Assembly: GCF_900277125.1 (NCBI RefSeq)
Contig: NZ_OPYN01000101.1
Location: 1,401-52,255, forward strand
Source: Pseudomonas inefficax
GTDB lineage: Bacteria > Pseudomonadota > Gammaproteobacteria > Pseudomonadales > Pseudomonadaceae
DNA length: 50,855 bases
Reading direction: 5' to 3'
A model generated the notes under the pieces. It did not search any database and was not told where the DNA came from. It saw nothing but the letters and a program-made list of their open reading frames with translations. Below are positions 42,187-49,987 of this stretch, in pieces (position 1 is the first letter of the stretch; each line of letters starts with the position of its first letter). Made by a program: the position numbers and the translations under genes.

Positions 42187-43056
42187 CTACAACCCTTCCT
42201 CCACCATCTGCAGGAAGGTCGCCACCACCCGCCGCGTTCGCTGTTCACTCAGGCACACCAGTGTCTCGGTCAGGTGCCGCTGGCAGTCGACGATCGGCAA
42301 CGCGCACACCCGCGCATCCGCACCAAACTCCGCCGCCGACACCACCCCCACGCCAATCCCCACCACCACCGCTTCGCGCGCCGCTTCGCGGCCTTCCACC
42401 TGGATCGCCGGGCGAATCCGCAGCCCGGCCCGTTGCATTTCTTCTTCCAGCGTCTGCCGCGTCACCGACCCGGGCTCGCGCAGCACCAACGGCGTATCGT
42501 CCAGGTCCGCCAGGCTGATCGCGCCGCGGCTGGCCCACGGGTGCTGGTGGGAAACAAACGCCACCATCGGGTCGCGCCGCAGCGGCAGGCAATGCAGCCG
42601 CTCATCGTCCACATCCCGCCCCAGCAGGGCCAGGTCGGCCTGGTAGCTGAACAGCCGGGCCAGCGACTCGTCGGTGTTGCCAGTCTCGATCTTTACCTGG
42701 ATGCCCGGGTAGCGCTGGCAGAAGCGGGCGATCTGCGGCAGTACGTGCACCGGCGCGTCCACCGCCAGCACCAGGCTGCCGGTGTGCAGCGCACGCGAAT
42801 CCTGCAGCAGTTCATGGGCCTCGGCCTCGCAGGCGAACAGGCGCTGGCTGATGCCCAGCAGACGCTCGCCGAGGTCGGTGAGCTGCACCGAGCGTTTGTT
42901 GCGGTGGAACAGCAAGACGCCGAAGCGCTCCTCCAGTTTGCGCACCTGGTCCGACACCGCGGGCTGGGTAAGAAACAGTTTTTCCGCGGCGCGGGTAAAA
43001 CTGCCGTGAACCGCTACGGCATGGAACGCCTTGAGTTGTGCGTGGGAAACCGACAT
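42187..43056 (-). CDS. LysR-type transcriptional regulator
   Basis: 289 residues. HTH at about 17-66 (GSFTRAAEKLFLTQPAVSDQVRKLEERFG) and a standard effector domain. It is divergent from the OPA-carrier/FAD-oxidoreductase operon at 43300, with a 243-bp gap that holds a GATAAAT..ATTTATC inverted repeat 40 bp from the LysR start. Its arrangement matches LysR genes beside 2-aminoethylphosphonate operons in other pseudomonads, so it may sense an aminophosphonate. Confidence 0.92.
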   Translation of the reverse strand: MSVSHAQLKAFHAVAVHGSFTRAAEKLFLTQPAVSDQVRKLEERFGVLLFHRNKRSVQLTDLGERLLGISQRLFACEAEAHELLQDSRALHTGSLVLAVDAPVHVLPQIARFCQRYPGIQVKIETGNTDESLARLFSYQADLALLGRDVDDERLHCLPLRRDPMVAFVSHQHPWASRGAISLADLDDTPLVLREPGSVTRQTLEEEMQRAGLRIRPAIQVEGREAAREAVVVGIGVGVVSAAEFGADARVCALPIVDCQRHLTETLVCLSEQRTRRVVATFLQMVEEGL

Positions 43057-43095
43057 GACGACCTCAGTAACAAGCTGGGCTTATGTGTGAAATAC

Positions 43096-43116
43096 GATAA
43101 ATCGATTTTATTTATC
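43096..43116. promoter_or_regulatory. Perfect AT-rich 7-bp inverted repeat, candidate LysR site
   Basis: GATAAAT (43096-43102), CGATTTT, ATTTATC (43110-43116). This 21-bp dyad contains T-N11-A-like spacing typical of LysR recognition sites. It lies 40 bp upstream of the LysR start and 184 bp from the transporter start. Confidence 0.55.
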
Positions 43117-43299
43117 TTAGCGCAACTGTTTCCATGCATGTCAGCCCGACGCTGGCACCACAAGTGCCGCCAGGGCCATGGCACCCACACGGCGCCATCT
43201 GACCCGATGACAGCCTCGTCATCGCTGTGCGTAACACAAGAACAAGACAGGCGTTTCTTCACATTCTGCCGGCACACTTGAGCAAGAGGTCAGACTTAA

Positions 43300-44616
43300 A
43301 TGAACCAATCCCTAGCCGCGTTCAAACGCTGGCGTATCCAGATTTTCGCCATTACCTGGCTGGCCTACGCCGCCTTCTACTTCACCCGCAAGGCCTTCTC
43401 GGTGGCCAAGCTGGGCATCGGTGAAGACCCCAACTTCATGCTCGACAAGGCCGCCATGGCCAACCTCGATGCCATCTACCTGGCAGCCTACGCCGTAGGC
43501 CAGTTCACCTGGGGCATGCTTGCCGACCGCTTTGGACCACGCGTGGTGGTACTCGGCGGTCTGCTGATTTCTGCGGCGGCGGCGGTGGTGATGGGCAGTT
43601 ACGCCACCTTCCCGATCTTTGCCACCTGCATGCTGGTGCAGGGGCTGGCGCAATCCACCGGCTGGGCCGGGTTGTGCAAGAACATTGGTAGCTTTTTCCC
43701 GGCGTCGCAGCGAGGGCGGGTGCTGGGCCTTTGGAGCTCCTGCTATGCCTTCGGCGGCCTGGTGGCTTCGCCGTTCGCCGGCTGGTGGGCCTATACCCTG
43801 GTCGGTACCTGGCACGCGGCATTCTTCTCCAGTGCCGCGGTGGTGGCGCTGGTGGCCGTGCTGTTCTTCTTCCTGCAGCGCAACAAGCCTGAAGACGTCG
43901 GCCTGCCAGCCGTGGAGCCCGAGCCGCAGAGCATGGCCCCGGCCGGCAACCTGTGCAGCGTGTGGGCGCCGCTGAAGGAGATCATGCGCAACCGCACGGT
44001 GCTGACCCTGGGCCTGGCGTACTTCCTGTTGAAACCGGCGCGCTACGCCATCCTGCTGTGGGGGCCGGTGATCGTCTTCGAGCAGATGCCTTCGGTGGGC
44101 AAGGTGGGTGCAGCGATCATCCCGACAGCCTTCGAACTGGCCGGGTTGCTCGGCCCGATCATCATCGGCCTGGCCTCCGACAAGCTGTTCGGCGCCCGAC
44201 GCATGCCGGCCTGCGTCATCAGCCTGGTGCTGCTGACCATGGCCCTGGCGGCCTTCATGGCGGCCATGCACACCGGCAGCGTGATCCTGGTGGTGGCCCT
44301 GCTGTTCGTCATGGGCCTGACCCTGTACGGGCCGGACTCGATGATCAGTGGCGCCGCGGCCATCGACTTCGGCACCGCCAAGGCCGGCGCCACCGCGGCT
44401 GGCTTCGTCAACGGCTGCGGCTCGGTGGGGGCGGTGTTGGGCGGGCTGCTGCCGGGGTACTTCGATGGCGTCACGGTGTTCATCGTGTTTGCCGGCTGCG
44501 CGCTGTTCTCGGCGCTGGTACTGCTGCCGCACTGGAACAGCCGCCCGGCCAGCGCTGCGCAAAGCAATGACGTGGCACCGAATACCAGCATGGCAATCAA
44601 GCCACTGCGTACCTGA
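43300..44616 (+). CDS. OPA-family (GlpT/UhpT-like) MFS transporter
   Basis: A 438-residue, 12-helix carrier. WLAYAAFYFTRKAFSVAKLGI in helix 1, RGRVLGLWSSCYAFGGLVASPFAG, PEDVGLPAVEPE in the central loop and GLTLYGPDSMISGAAAIDFGTAKAGATAAGFVNGCGSVG match the organophosphate:phosphate antiporter family. It should import an organophosphate or a phosphonate. It is 15 bp upstream of a FAD oxidoreductase gene in one operon. An MFS carrier of this general kind has been described for 2-aminoethylphosphonate in P. putida; equivalence is not shown here. Confidence 0.92.
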   Translation: MNQSLAAFKRWRIQIFAITWLAYAAFYFTRKAFSVAKLGIGEDPNFMLDKAAMANLDAIYLAAYAVGQFTWGMLADRFGPRVVVLGGLLISAAAAVVMGSYATFPIFATCMLVQGLAQSTGWAGLCKNIGSFFPASQRGRVLGLWSSCYAFGGLVASPFAGWWAYTLVGTWHAAFFSSAAVVALVAVLFFFLQRNKPEDVGLPAVEPEPQSMAPAGNLCSVWAPLKEIMRNRTVLTLGLAYFLLKPARYAILLWGPVIVFEQMPSVGKVGAAIIPTAFELAGLLGPIIIGLASDKLFGARRMPACVISLVLLTMALAAFMAAMHTGSVILVVALLFVMGLTLYGPDSMISGAAAIDFGTAKAGATAAGFVNGCGSVGAVLGGLLPGYFDGVTVFIVFAGCALFSALVLLPHWNSRPASAAQSNDVAPNTSMAIKPLRT

Positions 44617-44631
44617 AAGGAAAGCGAGCGA

Positions 44632-46023
44632 ATGAGACCCTTCTGGCTGCAACAGGCCCTGGATTCGGCGCAAGAGGCGGTGTGCCCGCCGCTGCAAGGC
44701 GATGCCCGTTGCGATGTGTGCATCGTCGGTGGCGGCTATACCGGCCTGTGGACCGCACTGATGCTCAAGGAAGCGGTGCCGGCCCTGGATATCGTGCTGA
44801 TCGAGGCCGATATCTGCGGCGCCGGTGCCAGTGGCCGCAATGGTGGCTGTGCGCTGTCCTGGTCGGCCAAGTACTTCACCCTCGAGCGGCTGTTCGGGGT
44901 GGCCGAAGCGGTACGCCTGGTGCGTGAGTCGGAGCGCAGCATCGGTGAAATCGGCACGTTCTGCGCGGCCAATGGCATCGACTGCGACTACCGCCTGGAC
45001 GGCACGCTGTACACCGCCACCAATGCCGCCCAGGTCGGAGCCACCGATGCAGTGGTGGCCGCACTGGAGCGCAAGGGGATCAATTCGTTCAGCCGCCTGC
45101 CGCTGGAACAGGTGCAGCGCCTGGCTGGCTCGGCGCGGCACCTGGAAGGCTGGTTCTCGCCGGCCGCGGCCACAGTGCAACCGGGCAAGCTGGTGCGCGG
45201 CCTGCGCCGGGTGGCCTTGCAGCGTGGCGTGCGCATCCATGAAGGCACCGCCATGACCGGCCTGGAGCACGGCACCCCGGTGCAGGTGCGCACGGCCCAA
45301 GGCACGGTACGTGCCGACCGCGTGGTATTGGGCCTGAATGCCTGGATGGCGCGGGCTTTCCCGCAGTTCGAGCGCAGCGTGGCGATTGTTTCCAGCGACA
45401 TGGTGATTACCGAACCTTGCCCCGAACTGCTGCACCAGATCGGCCTGGACAGCGGCATCAGCGTGCTCGATTCGCGGATTTTCGTGCATTACTACCACAA
45501 CACCTCCGATGGTCGGCTGATGCTTGGCAAGGGCGGTAATACCTTCGCCTATGGCGGGCGCATGTTGCCGGTGTTCGATCAGCCATCTCCGTATCGGCCA
45601 TTGCTGCGTGAAAGCCTGGGTGGGTTTTTCCCGGCGCTGGCCGAGGTGCCGCTGGCGGCCAGCTGGAACGGGCCGTCCGACCGCTCGGTGACCGGTTTGC
45701 CGTTCTTTGGCCGGCTGGACGGGCAGGGCAACGTGTTCTATGGCTTTGGTTATTCCGGTAGCGGCGTCGGGCCGTGCCACATGGGCGGGCAGATTCTGTC
45801 GTCGCTGGCACTGGGGCTGGACAACCCATGGACCCGTTCGCCGCTGGTCAAGGGGCCGCTGGGGCTGTTCCCGCCCGAGCCGATCCGCTACCTGGGCTCG
45901 CTTATGGTGCGCAATGCCATCCGCCGCAAGGAGCGGGCCGAGGACCGTGGGCTGCGGCCACGGAGGCTGGATGTGCGGTTGGCGCGGTTTGCGGCGGCGG
46001 CGGGCAAAGCCGATAAAGGTTGA
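44632..46023 (+). CDS. FAD-dependent amine oxidoreductase, possible aminophosphonate oxidase
   Basis: 463 residues of the DAO/glycine-oxidase fold. The dinucleotide motif GGGYTG is at 33-38, with EADICGAGASGRNGG after it and GFGYSGSGVGPCHMGGQI near the C terminus. The N terminus (FWLQQAL) and length resemble the 'putative aminophosphonate oxidoreductase' clade, which lies beside 2-aminoethylphosphonate genes and is thought to deaminate that compound or N-methyl derivatives. Directly downstream of the OPA carrier gene. No phosphonate hydrolase or transaminase gene is in the window, so the downstream steps must be encoded elsewhere. Confidence 0.9.
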   Translation: MRPFWLQQALDSAQEAVCPPLQGDARCDVCIVGGGYTGLWTALMLKEAVPALDIVLIEADICGAGASGRNGGCALSWSAKYFTLERLFGVAEAVRLVRESERSIGEIGTFCAANGIDCDYRLDGTLYTATNAAQVGATDAVVAALERKGINSFSRLPLEQVQRLAGSARHLEGWFSPAAATVQPGKLVRGLRRVALQRGVRIHEGTAMTGLEHGTPVQVRTAQGTVRADRVVLGLNAWMARAFPQFERSVAIVSSDMVITEPCPELLHQIGLDSGISVLDSRIFVHYYHNTSDGRLMLGKGGNTFAYGGRMLPVFDQPSPYRPLLRESLGGFFPALAEVPLAASWNGPSDRSVTGLPFFGRLDGQGNVFYGFGYSGSGVGPCHMGGQILSSLALGLDNPWTRSPLVKGPLGLFPPEPIRYLGSLMVRNAIRRKERAEDRGLRPRRLDVRLARFAAAAGKADKG

Positions 46024-46027
46024 TATT

Positions 46028-46152
46028 TTGGGGGCGCTTCGCACCCCAATCGCGACACAAGGCCGCTCCCACAGGGGGACGCGCAACGCCAGATTGGCGC
46101 GTTTTTCTGTGGGAGCGGCCTTGTGTCGCGATTGGGGCGCGAAGCGGCCCCA
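46028..46152. repeat. Family A REP doublet
   Basis: Inverted and forward family A copies with GGGGCGC..GCGCCCC-like hairpins on both ends. It fills most of the 225-bp gap before the YebC-family gene; the remainder contains a GGCCGGTCGCTTCCTGAACC hairpin and the AAGAGA ribosome site. Confidence 0.88.
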
Positions 46153-46248
46153 GCGATTTCTTGTCGAACACAGGCCGGAGGGCGTATAAACTGCACCCAC
46201 TTTTGGCCGGTCGCTTCCTGAACCGGCCGCTGAAACAAGAGAGTCGAC

Positions 46249-46959
46249 ATGGGCGCACAGTGGAAAGCCAAACATAAAGAAGCCGCGGCCAACGCCAAAG
46301 GCAAGATCATGGGCAAGCTGTCCAAAGAGATCCAGATCGCCGCCAAGTCCGGCGCCGACCCGGACATGAACCCACGCCTGCGCCTGGCCATCGAGCAGGC
46401 CAAGAAGGCTTCGATGACCCGCGAGACCCTGGAGCGCGCAATCCGCAAGGGCGCGGGCCTGGACGGCGATGCCGTGCAGTACTCGGCGGTAAGCTACGAA
46501 GGCTTCGCCCCACACCAGGTACCGCTGATCGTCGAGTGCCTGACCGACAACGTCAACCGCACCGTCGCGCAAATTCGCGTGCTGTTCCGCAAGGGCCAGC
46601 TGGGTGCCAGCGGTTCGGTGGCCTGGGACTTCAACCATGTCGGCCTGATCGAAGCCACCCCCAACGGTGACGCTGACCCGGAAATGGCAGCCATCGAAGC
46701 CGGTGCCCAGGACTTCGAGGAAGGCGACGAAGAGGGTTCGACCCTGTTCATCACCGACACCACCGACCTGGACGCGGTGCAGAAGGCCCTGCCGGAGCAT
46801 GGCTTCACCGTGACTTCGGCGAAGATCGGCTACACCCCGAAGAACCCGGTGAGCGCGGCCAGCCTGAGTGCCGAAGCGCTGGCTGAGGTTGAAGCGTTCC
46901 TCGAGGCCATCGACGAGAACGATGATGTGCAGAACGTTTATGTTGGTCTGACTGACTGA
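46249..46959 (+). CDS. YebC/PmpR (TACO1) family protein
   Basis: 236 residues. [79 protein letters not shown] and [11 protein letters not shown] are family signatures. Members were long annotated as transcriptional regulators; more recent work assigns related proteins to relief of ribosome stalling. The shorter [12 protein letters not shown] terminus suggests the second, non-RuvC-linked paralog of pseudomonads rather than the copy beside ruvC. It lies alone between REPs. Confidence 0.92.
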   Translation: MGAQWKAKHKEAAANAKGKIMGKLSKEIQIAAKSGADPDMNPRLRLAIEQAKKASMTRETLERAIRKGAGLDGDAVQYSAVSYEGFAPHQVPLIVECLTDNVNRTVAQIRVLFRKGQLGASGSVAWDFNHVGLIEATPNGDADPEMAAIEAGAQDFEEGDEEGSTLFITDTTDLDAVQKALPEHGFTVTSAKIGYTPKNPVSAASLSAEALAEVEAFLEAIDENDDVQNVYVGLTD

Positions 46960-46969
46960 TCTGTGCATT

Positions 46970-47075
46970 TGGGGCGGCTTTGCGGCCCATCGCGACACAA
47001 GGCCGCTCCTACAGGGGAACGCATGACCCATGTAGGAGCGGCCTTGTGTCGCGAAACGAGGGCAAAGCCCTCGCC
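46970..47075. repeat. Family A REP doublet in the leader of the LysR gene
   Basis: Inverted copy, short spacer, forward copy and a CGAGGGC..GCCCTCG hairpin. It ends 22 bp before the LysR start codon, so the promoter lies within or upstream of the repeat. Confidence 0.88.
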
Positions 47076-47097
47076 AGCAGTCTGGAGCCGAACCCTG

Positions 47098-48042
47098 ATG
47101 AACCCCGCTTTCGCCTCCCTCAGCCTCGCCCACCTGCGCACCCTCGACCACCTGCTGCAGCTGAAGAACCTCAGCCATGCCGCCGAGCGCCTGGGCGTCA
47201 GCCAGTCCGCCCTCAGCCGCCAGCTGGCCCACCTGCGCGAAGCCTTCGACGACCCGTTGCTGGTTCGCCAGGGCCGTGGTTATGTGCTCAGCGAGCACGC
47301 CGAAGCCCTGGTCGAACCCCTGCGCCAGGTTCTCGAAGAGCTGCAAGCCCTGCGCCAGCCCGCGGTATTCGACCCGGCGCGTTGCGAGCGGCGTTTCTGC
47401 CTGGCTGCTTCAGACTATGTGGCCGAGCACATGCTACCGCTGCTGGTGGCGGCGCTGGAGCGCGAAGCACCGGGCGTATCGCTGGAGTACCGCACCTGGC
47501 AGGCCGGCCAGTACGCCTTGCTGGCCAGTGGCGAGATCGACCTGGCCACCACCTTGTTCGACGAGTCGCCACCCAACCTGCACGGTCGGCTGTTGGGCGA
47601 GGACCGCGCAGTGTGCCTGATGCGTCACGACCACCCGCTGGCTGCCCACGGCGCACTCAGCCAGGCTGACTACCTGGCGCACAAGCATGTGCGAATTTCC
47701 GGTGGTGGCGACAAGGACAGCTTCATCGACCGCCACTTGCGCGCCCAAGGCCTGCAACGGCGGGTCAGCCTGGAAGTGCCGTTCTTCTCGGCCACCGTGC
47801 AGGTGATCGCCAACAGCCAGGCGCTGGCCACCGTGCCCGAGCACATCGCCCGGCAGCTATGCCGTCTGCAGGACCTGGCCTGGCGGCCGCTGGGCTTCAT
47901 CGACCACAGCCAGCGCTACTGGGTGGTGTGGCACCAGCGCCTGCAGGCTTCGGCCGAACACCGCTGGCTGCGCAACCGGGTGTTCGAGTTGTGGCGCCAG
48001 TCGCAGTTCGGCGTGCAGGGCGGGCATGCGGGTTTGCCATAG
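47098..48042 (+). CDS. LysR-type transcriptional regulator
   Basis: 314 residues from MNPAFASLSLAHLRTL. HTH at about 12-70 (LKNLSHAAERLGVSQSALSRQLAHLREAFDDPLLVRQGRGY), a NodD/LeuO-like branch signature. The in-frame extension to 46963 is REP translation. It lies 201 bp upstream of the decarboxylase gene on the same strand, and I infer it controls it; the same LysR/decarboxylase order occurs in P. putida KT2440 as I recall it. Confidence 0.92.
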   Translation: MNPAFASLSLAHLRTLDHLLQLKNLSHAAERLGVSQSALSRQLAHLREAFDDPLLVRQGRGYVLSEHAEALVEPLRQVLEELQALRQPAVFDPARCERRFCLAASDYVAEHMLPLLVAALEREAPGVSLEYRTWQAGQYALLASGEIDLATTLFDESPPNLHGRLLGEDRAVCLMRHDHPLAAHGALSQADYLAHKHVRISGGGDKDSFIDRHLRAQGLQRRVSLEVPFFSATVQVIANSQALATVPEHIARQLCRLQDLAWRPLGFIDHSQRYWVVWHQRLQASAEHRWLRNRVFELWRQSQFGVQGGHAGLP

Positions 48043-48105
48043 CAGCTATGCGCGAAGCGGGGTTATTCGCCTGCGGATAGGTGCCTAGACTGGGGGCATT
48101 GTGTT

Positions 48106-48215
48106 GCCTGTACTGGCCTCTTCGCGGGTGAACCCGCTCCCACAGGTACCCCACAGCTTTCAGAAACTGTGGCGGTCCTGTGGGAGCGGGTTCACCCGCG
48201 AAGAGGCCGGCACAG
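48106..48215. repeat. Family C REP doublet with GAGGCCGG extensions
   Basis: Inverted (CTTCGCGGGTGAACCCGCTC) and forward (GGAGCGGGTTCACCCGCGAA) copies separated by 45 bp, directly between the LysR and decarboxylase genes, ending 28 bp before the GTG start. Confidence 0.9.
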
Positions 48216-48243
48216 GCGGCTAACAACCCACAGGAGCCCGCGC

Positions 48244-49656
48244 GTGACCCCCGAACAATTCCGCCAGTACGGCCACCAACTGATCGACCTGATCGCCGAC
48301 TACCGCCAGACCGTGGGCGAGCGCCCGGTCATGGCGCAAGTCGAACCCGGCTATCTCAAGGCTGCGCTGCCCGCTCAAGCCCCCCGGCAAGGCGAGCCTT
48401 TCGCAGCGATCCTCGACGACGTCAACCAGCTGGTCATGCCCGGCCTGTCCCATTGGCAGCACCCGGACTTCTACGGTTACTTCCCTTCCAACGGCACCCT
48501 CTCGTCGGTCCTCGGTGATTTCCTCAGCACCGGCCTGGGCGTGCTGGGCCTTTCGTGGCAGTCCAGCCCGGCCCTGAGCGAGCTGGAAGAAACCACCCTC
48601 GACTGGCTGCGTCAGCTGCTCGGCCTGTCTGGCCAATGGAGCGGGGTGATCCAGGACACCGCATCCACCAGCACCCTGGTGGCGCTGATCTGCGCGCGGG
48701 AACGCGCCAGCGACTACGCACTGGTACGCGGCGGCCTGCAAGCCCAGGCCAGGCCGCTGATCGTCTATGTCAGCGCGCACGCCCACAGCTCGGTGGACAA
48801 AGCCGCATTGCTGGCCGGTTTTGGCCGCGACAATATCCGCCTGATCCCGACCGACGAACGCTACGCCCTGCGCCCGGAAGCACTGCAGGCGGCGATCGAG
48901 CAGGACCTGGCCGCCGGCAACCAGCCCTGCGCCGTGGTCGCGACCACCGGCACCACCGCGACCACGGCCCTCGACCCGCTGCGGCCGATCGGCGAGATCG
49001 CCCAGGCCCATGGCCTGTGGCTGCATGTGGACTCGGCCATGGCCGGCTCGGCGATGATCCTGCCGGAATGCCGCTGGATGTGGGACGGCATCGAGCTGGC
49101 CGATTCGCTGGTGGTCAACGCGCACAAGTGGCTGGGCGTGGCCTTCGATTGTTCGATCTACTACGTGCGCGACCCGCAGCACCTGATCCGGGTGATGAGC
49201 ACCAACCCCAGCTACCTGCAGTCGGCGGTGGATGGCGAGGTGAAGAACCTGCGTGACTGGGGTATCCCGCTAGGCCGCCGGTTCCGCGCGTTGAAGCTGT
49301 GGTTCATGCTGCGCAGCGAGGGCGTCGAGGCATTGCAGGCACGGCTGCGGCGTGACCTGGAAAATGCCCAGTGGCTTGCCGGGCAAATCGGGGCGGCGGC
49401 GCAGTGGGAAGTGCTGGCGCCGGTGCAGTTGCAGACGCTGTGCATTCGCCATCGGCCGGCGGGGCTGGAAGGGGAGGCGCTGGATGCGCATACCAAGGGC
49501 TGGGCCGAGCGGCTGAATGCGTCGGGGGATGCCTATGTGACGCCGGCGACGCTGGATGGGCGGTGGATGGTGCGGGTGTCGATTGGCGCATTGCCGACCG
49601 AGCGAGGGCATGTCGAACAGCTCTGGGCGCGCCTGCAGGAAGTGGTCAAGGGCTGA
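48244..49656 (+). CDS. ddc: PLP-dependent aromatic-L-amino-acid decarboxylase (DOPA decarboxylase-type)
   Basis: A 470-residue group II decarboxylase. Residues LSHWQHPDFYGYFPSN (69-84) form the substrate loop, H181 (SAHAHSSVDKA) stacks on PLP, D263 is in LHVDSAMAGSA, and K295 in NAHKWLGVAFD is the PLP lysine. The gene starts at GTG (48244) behind AGGAG; ORF extension upstream is REP translation. A P. putida member of this family (PP_2552 in KT2440, from memory) was reported to be highly selective for L-DOPA. Here the neighbouring LysR regulator and context are the same, so DOPA decarboxylation to dopamine is the best guess. Confidence 0.9.
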   Translation: MTPEQFRQYGHQLIDLIADYRQTVGERPVMAQVEPGYLKAALPAQAPRQGEPFAAILDDVNQLVMPGLSHWQHPDFYGYFPSNGTLSSVLGDFLSTGLGVLGLSWQSSPALSELEETTLDWLRQLLGLSGQWSGVIQDTASTSTLVALICARERASDYALVRGGLQAQARPLIVYVSAHAHSSVDKAALLAGFGRDNIRLIPTDERYALRPEALQAAIEQDLAAGNQPCAVVATTGTTATTALDPLRPIGEIAQAHGLWLHVDSAMAGSAMILPECRWMWDGIELADSLVVNAHKWLGVAFDCSIYYVRDPQHLIRVMSTNPSYLQSAVDGEVKNLRDWGIPLGRRFRALKLWFMLRSEGVEALQARLRRDLENAQWLAGQIGAAAQWEVLAPVQLQTLCIRHRPAGLEGEALDAHTKGWAERLNASGDAYVTPATLDGRWMVRVSIGALPTERGHVEQLWARLQEVVKG

Positions 49657-49658
49657 AA

Positions 49659-49978
49659 CTGCCGGCGCCGCTTTGCGGCCCTATCGCCGGCAAGCCAGCT
49701 CCCACAGGAACGCACAACGCCTGAAGCCTGTGCGGCTCCTGGGGGAGCAACTGACTTGTATATTTCTTCAAGCCAGCACTGGTCCTTGTAGGAGCGGCCT
49801 TGTGTCGCGATGGGCCGCGCAGCGGCCCCGACAGTCTTTGCTGCGAAGCTGAAACCTGGGGCCGCTGCGCGCCCCATCGCGACACAAGGCCGCTCCTACA
49901 GGTATTTGCACATGGCTTGAGGCCGGTGTGGTCGAGGTGTGCCCCGGCTTGCCGGCGATAGGGCTGCAGAGCAGCCCC
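49659..49978. repeat. REP cluster: single REPs and second copy of the 198-bp repeat
   Basis: 49659-49708 is a single REP-like unit (GCCGCTTTGCGGC with CAGCTCCCACAGG). 49743-49939 is the second copy of the long repeat at 31489-31686, including a family A doublet. 49940-49978 is a CCGGCTTGCCGG hairpin plus GGGCTGC..GCAGCCC. Together they fill the 331-bp convergent gap; no gene or promoter is evident. Confidence 0.88.
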
Positions 49979-49987
49979 CTGAATCGA

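Noticed and set aside
43312..47346. 1344-residue minus-strand ORF
   Set aside because: It spans four recognisable plus-strand features and REPs, and its composition (His, Gln, Arg, Gly) is that of an antisense shadow frame.
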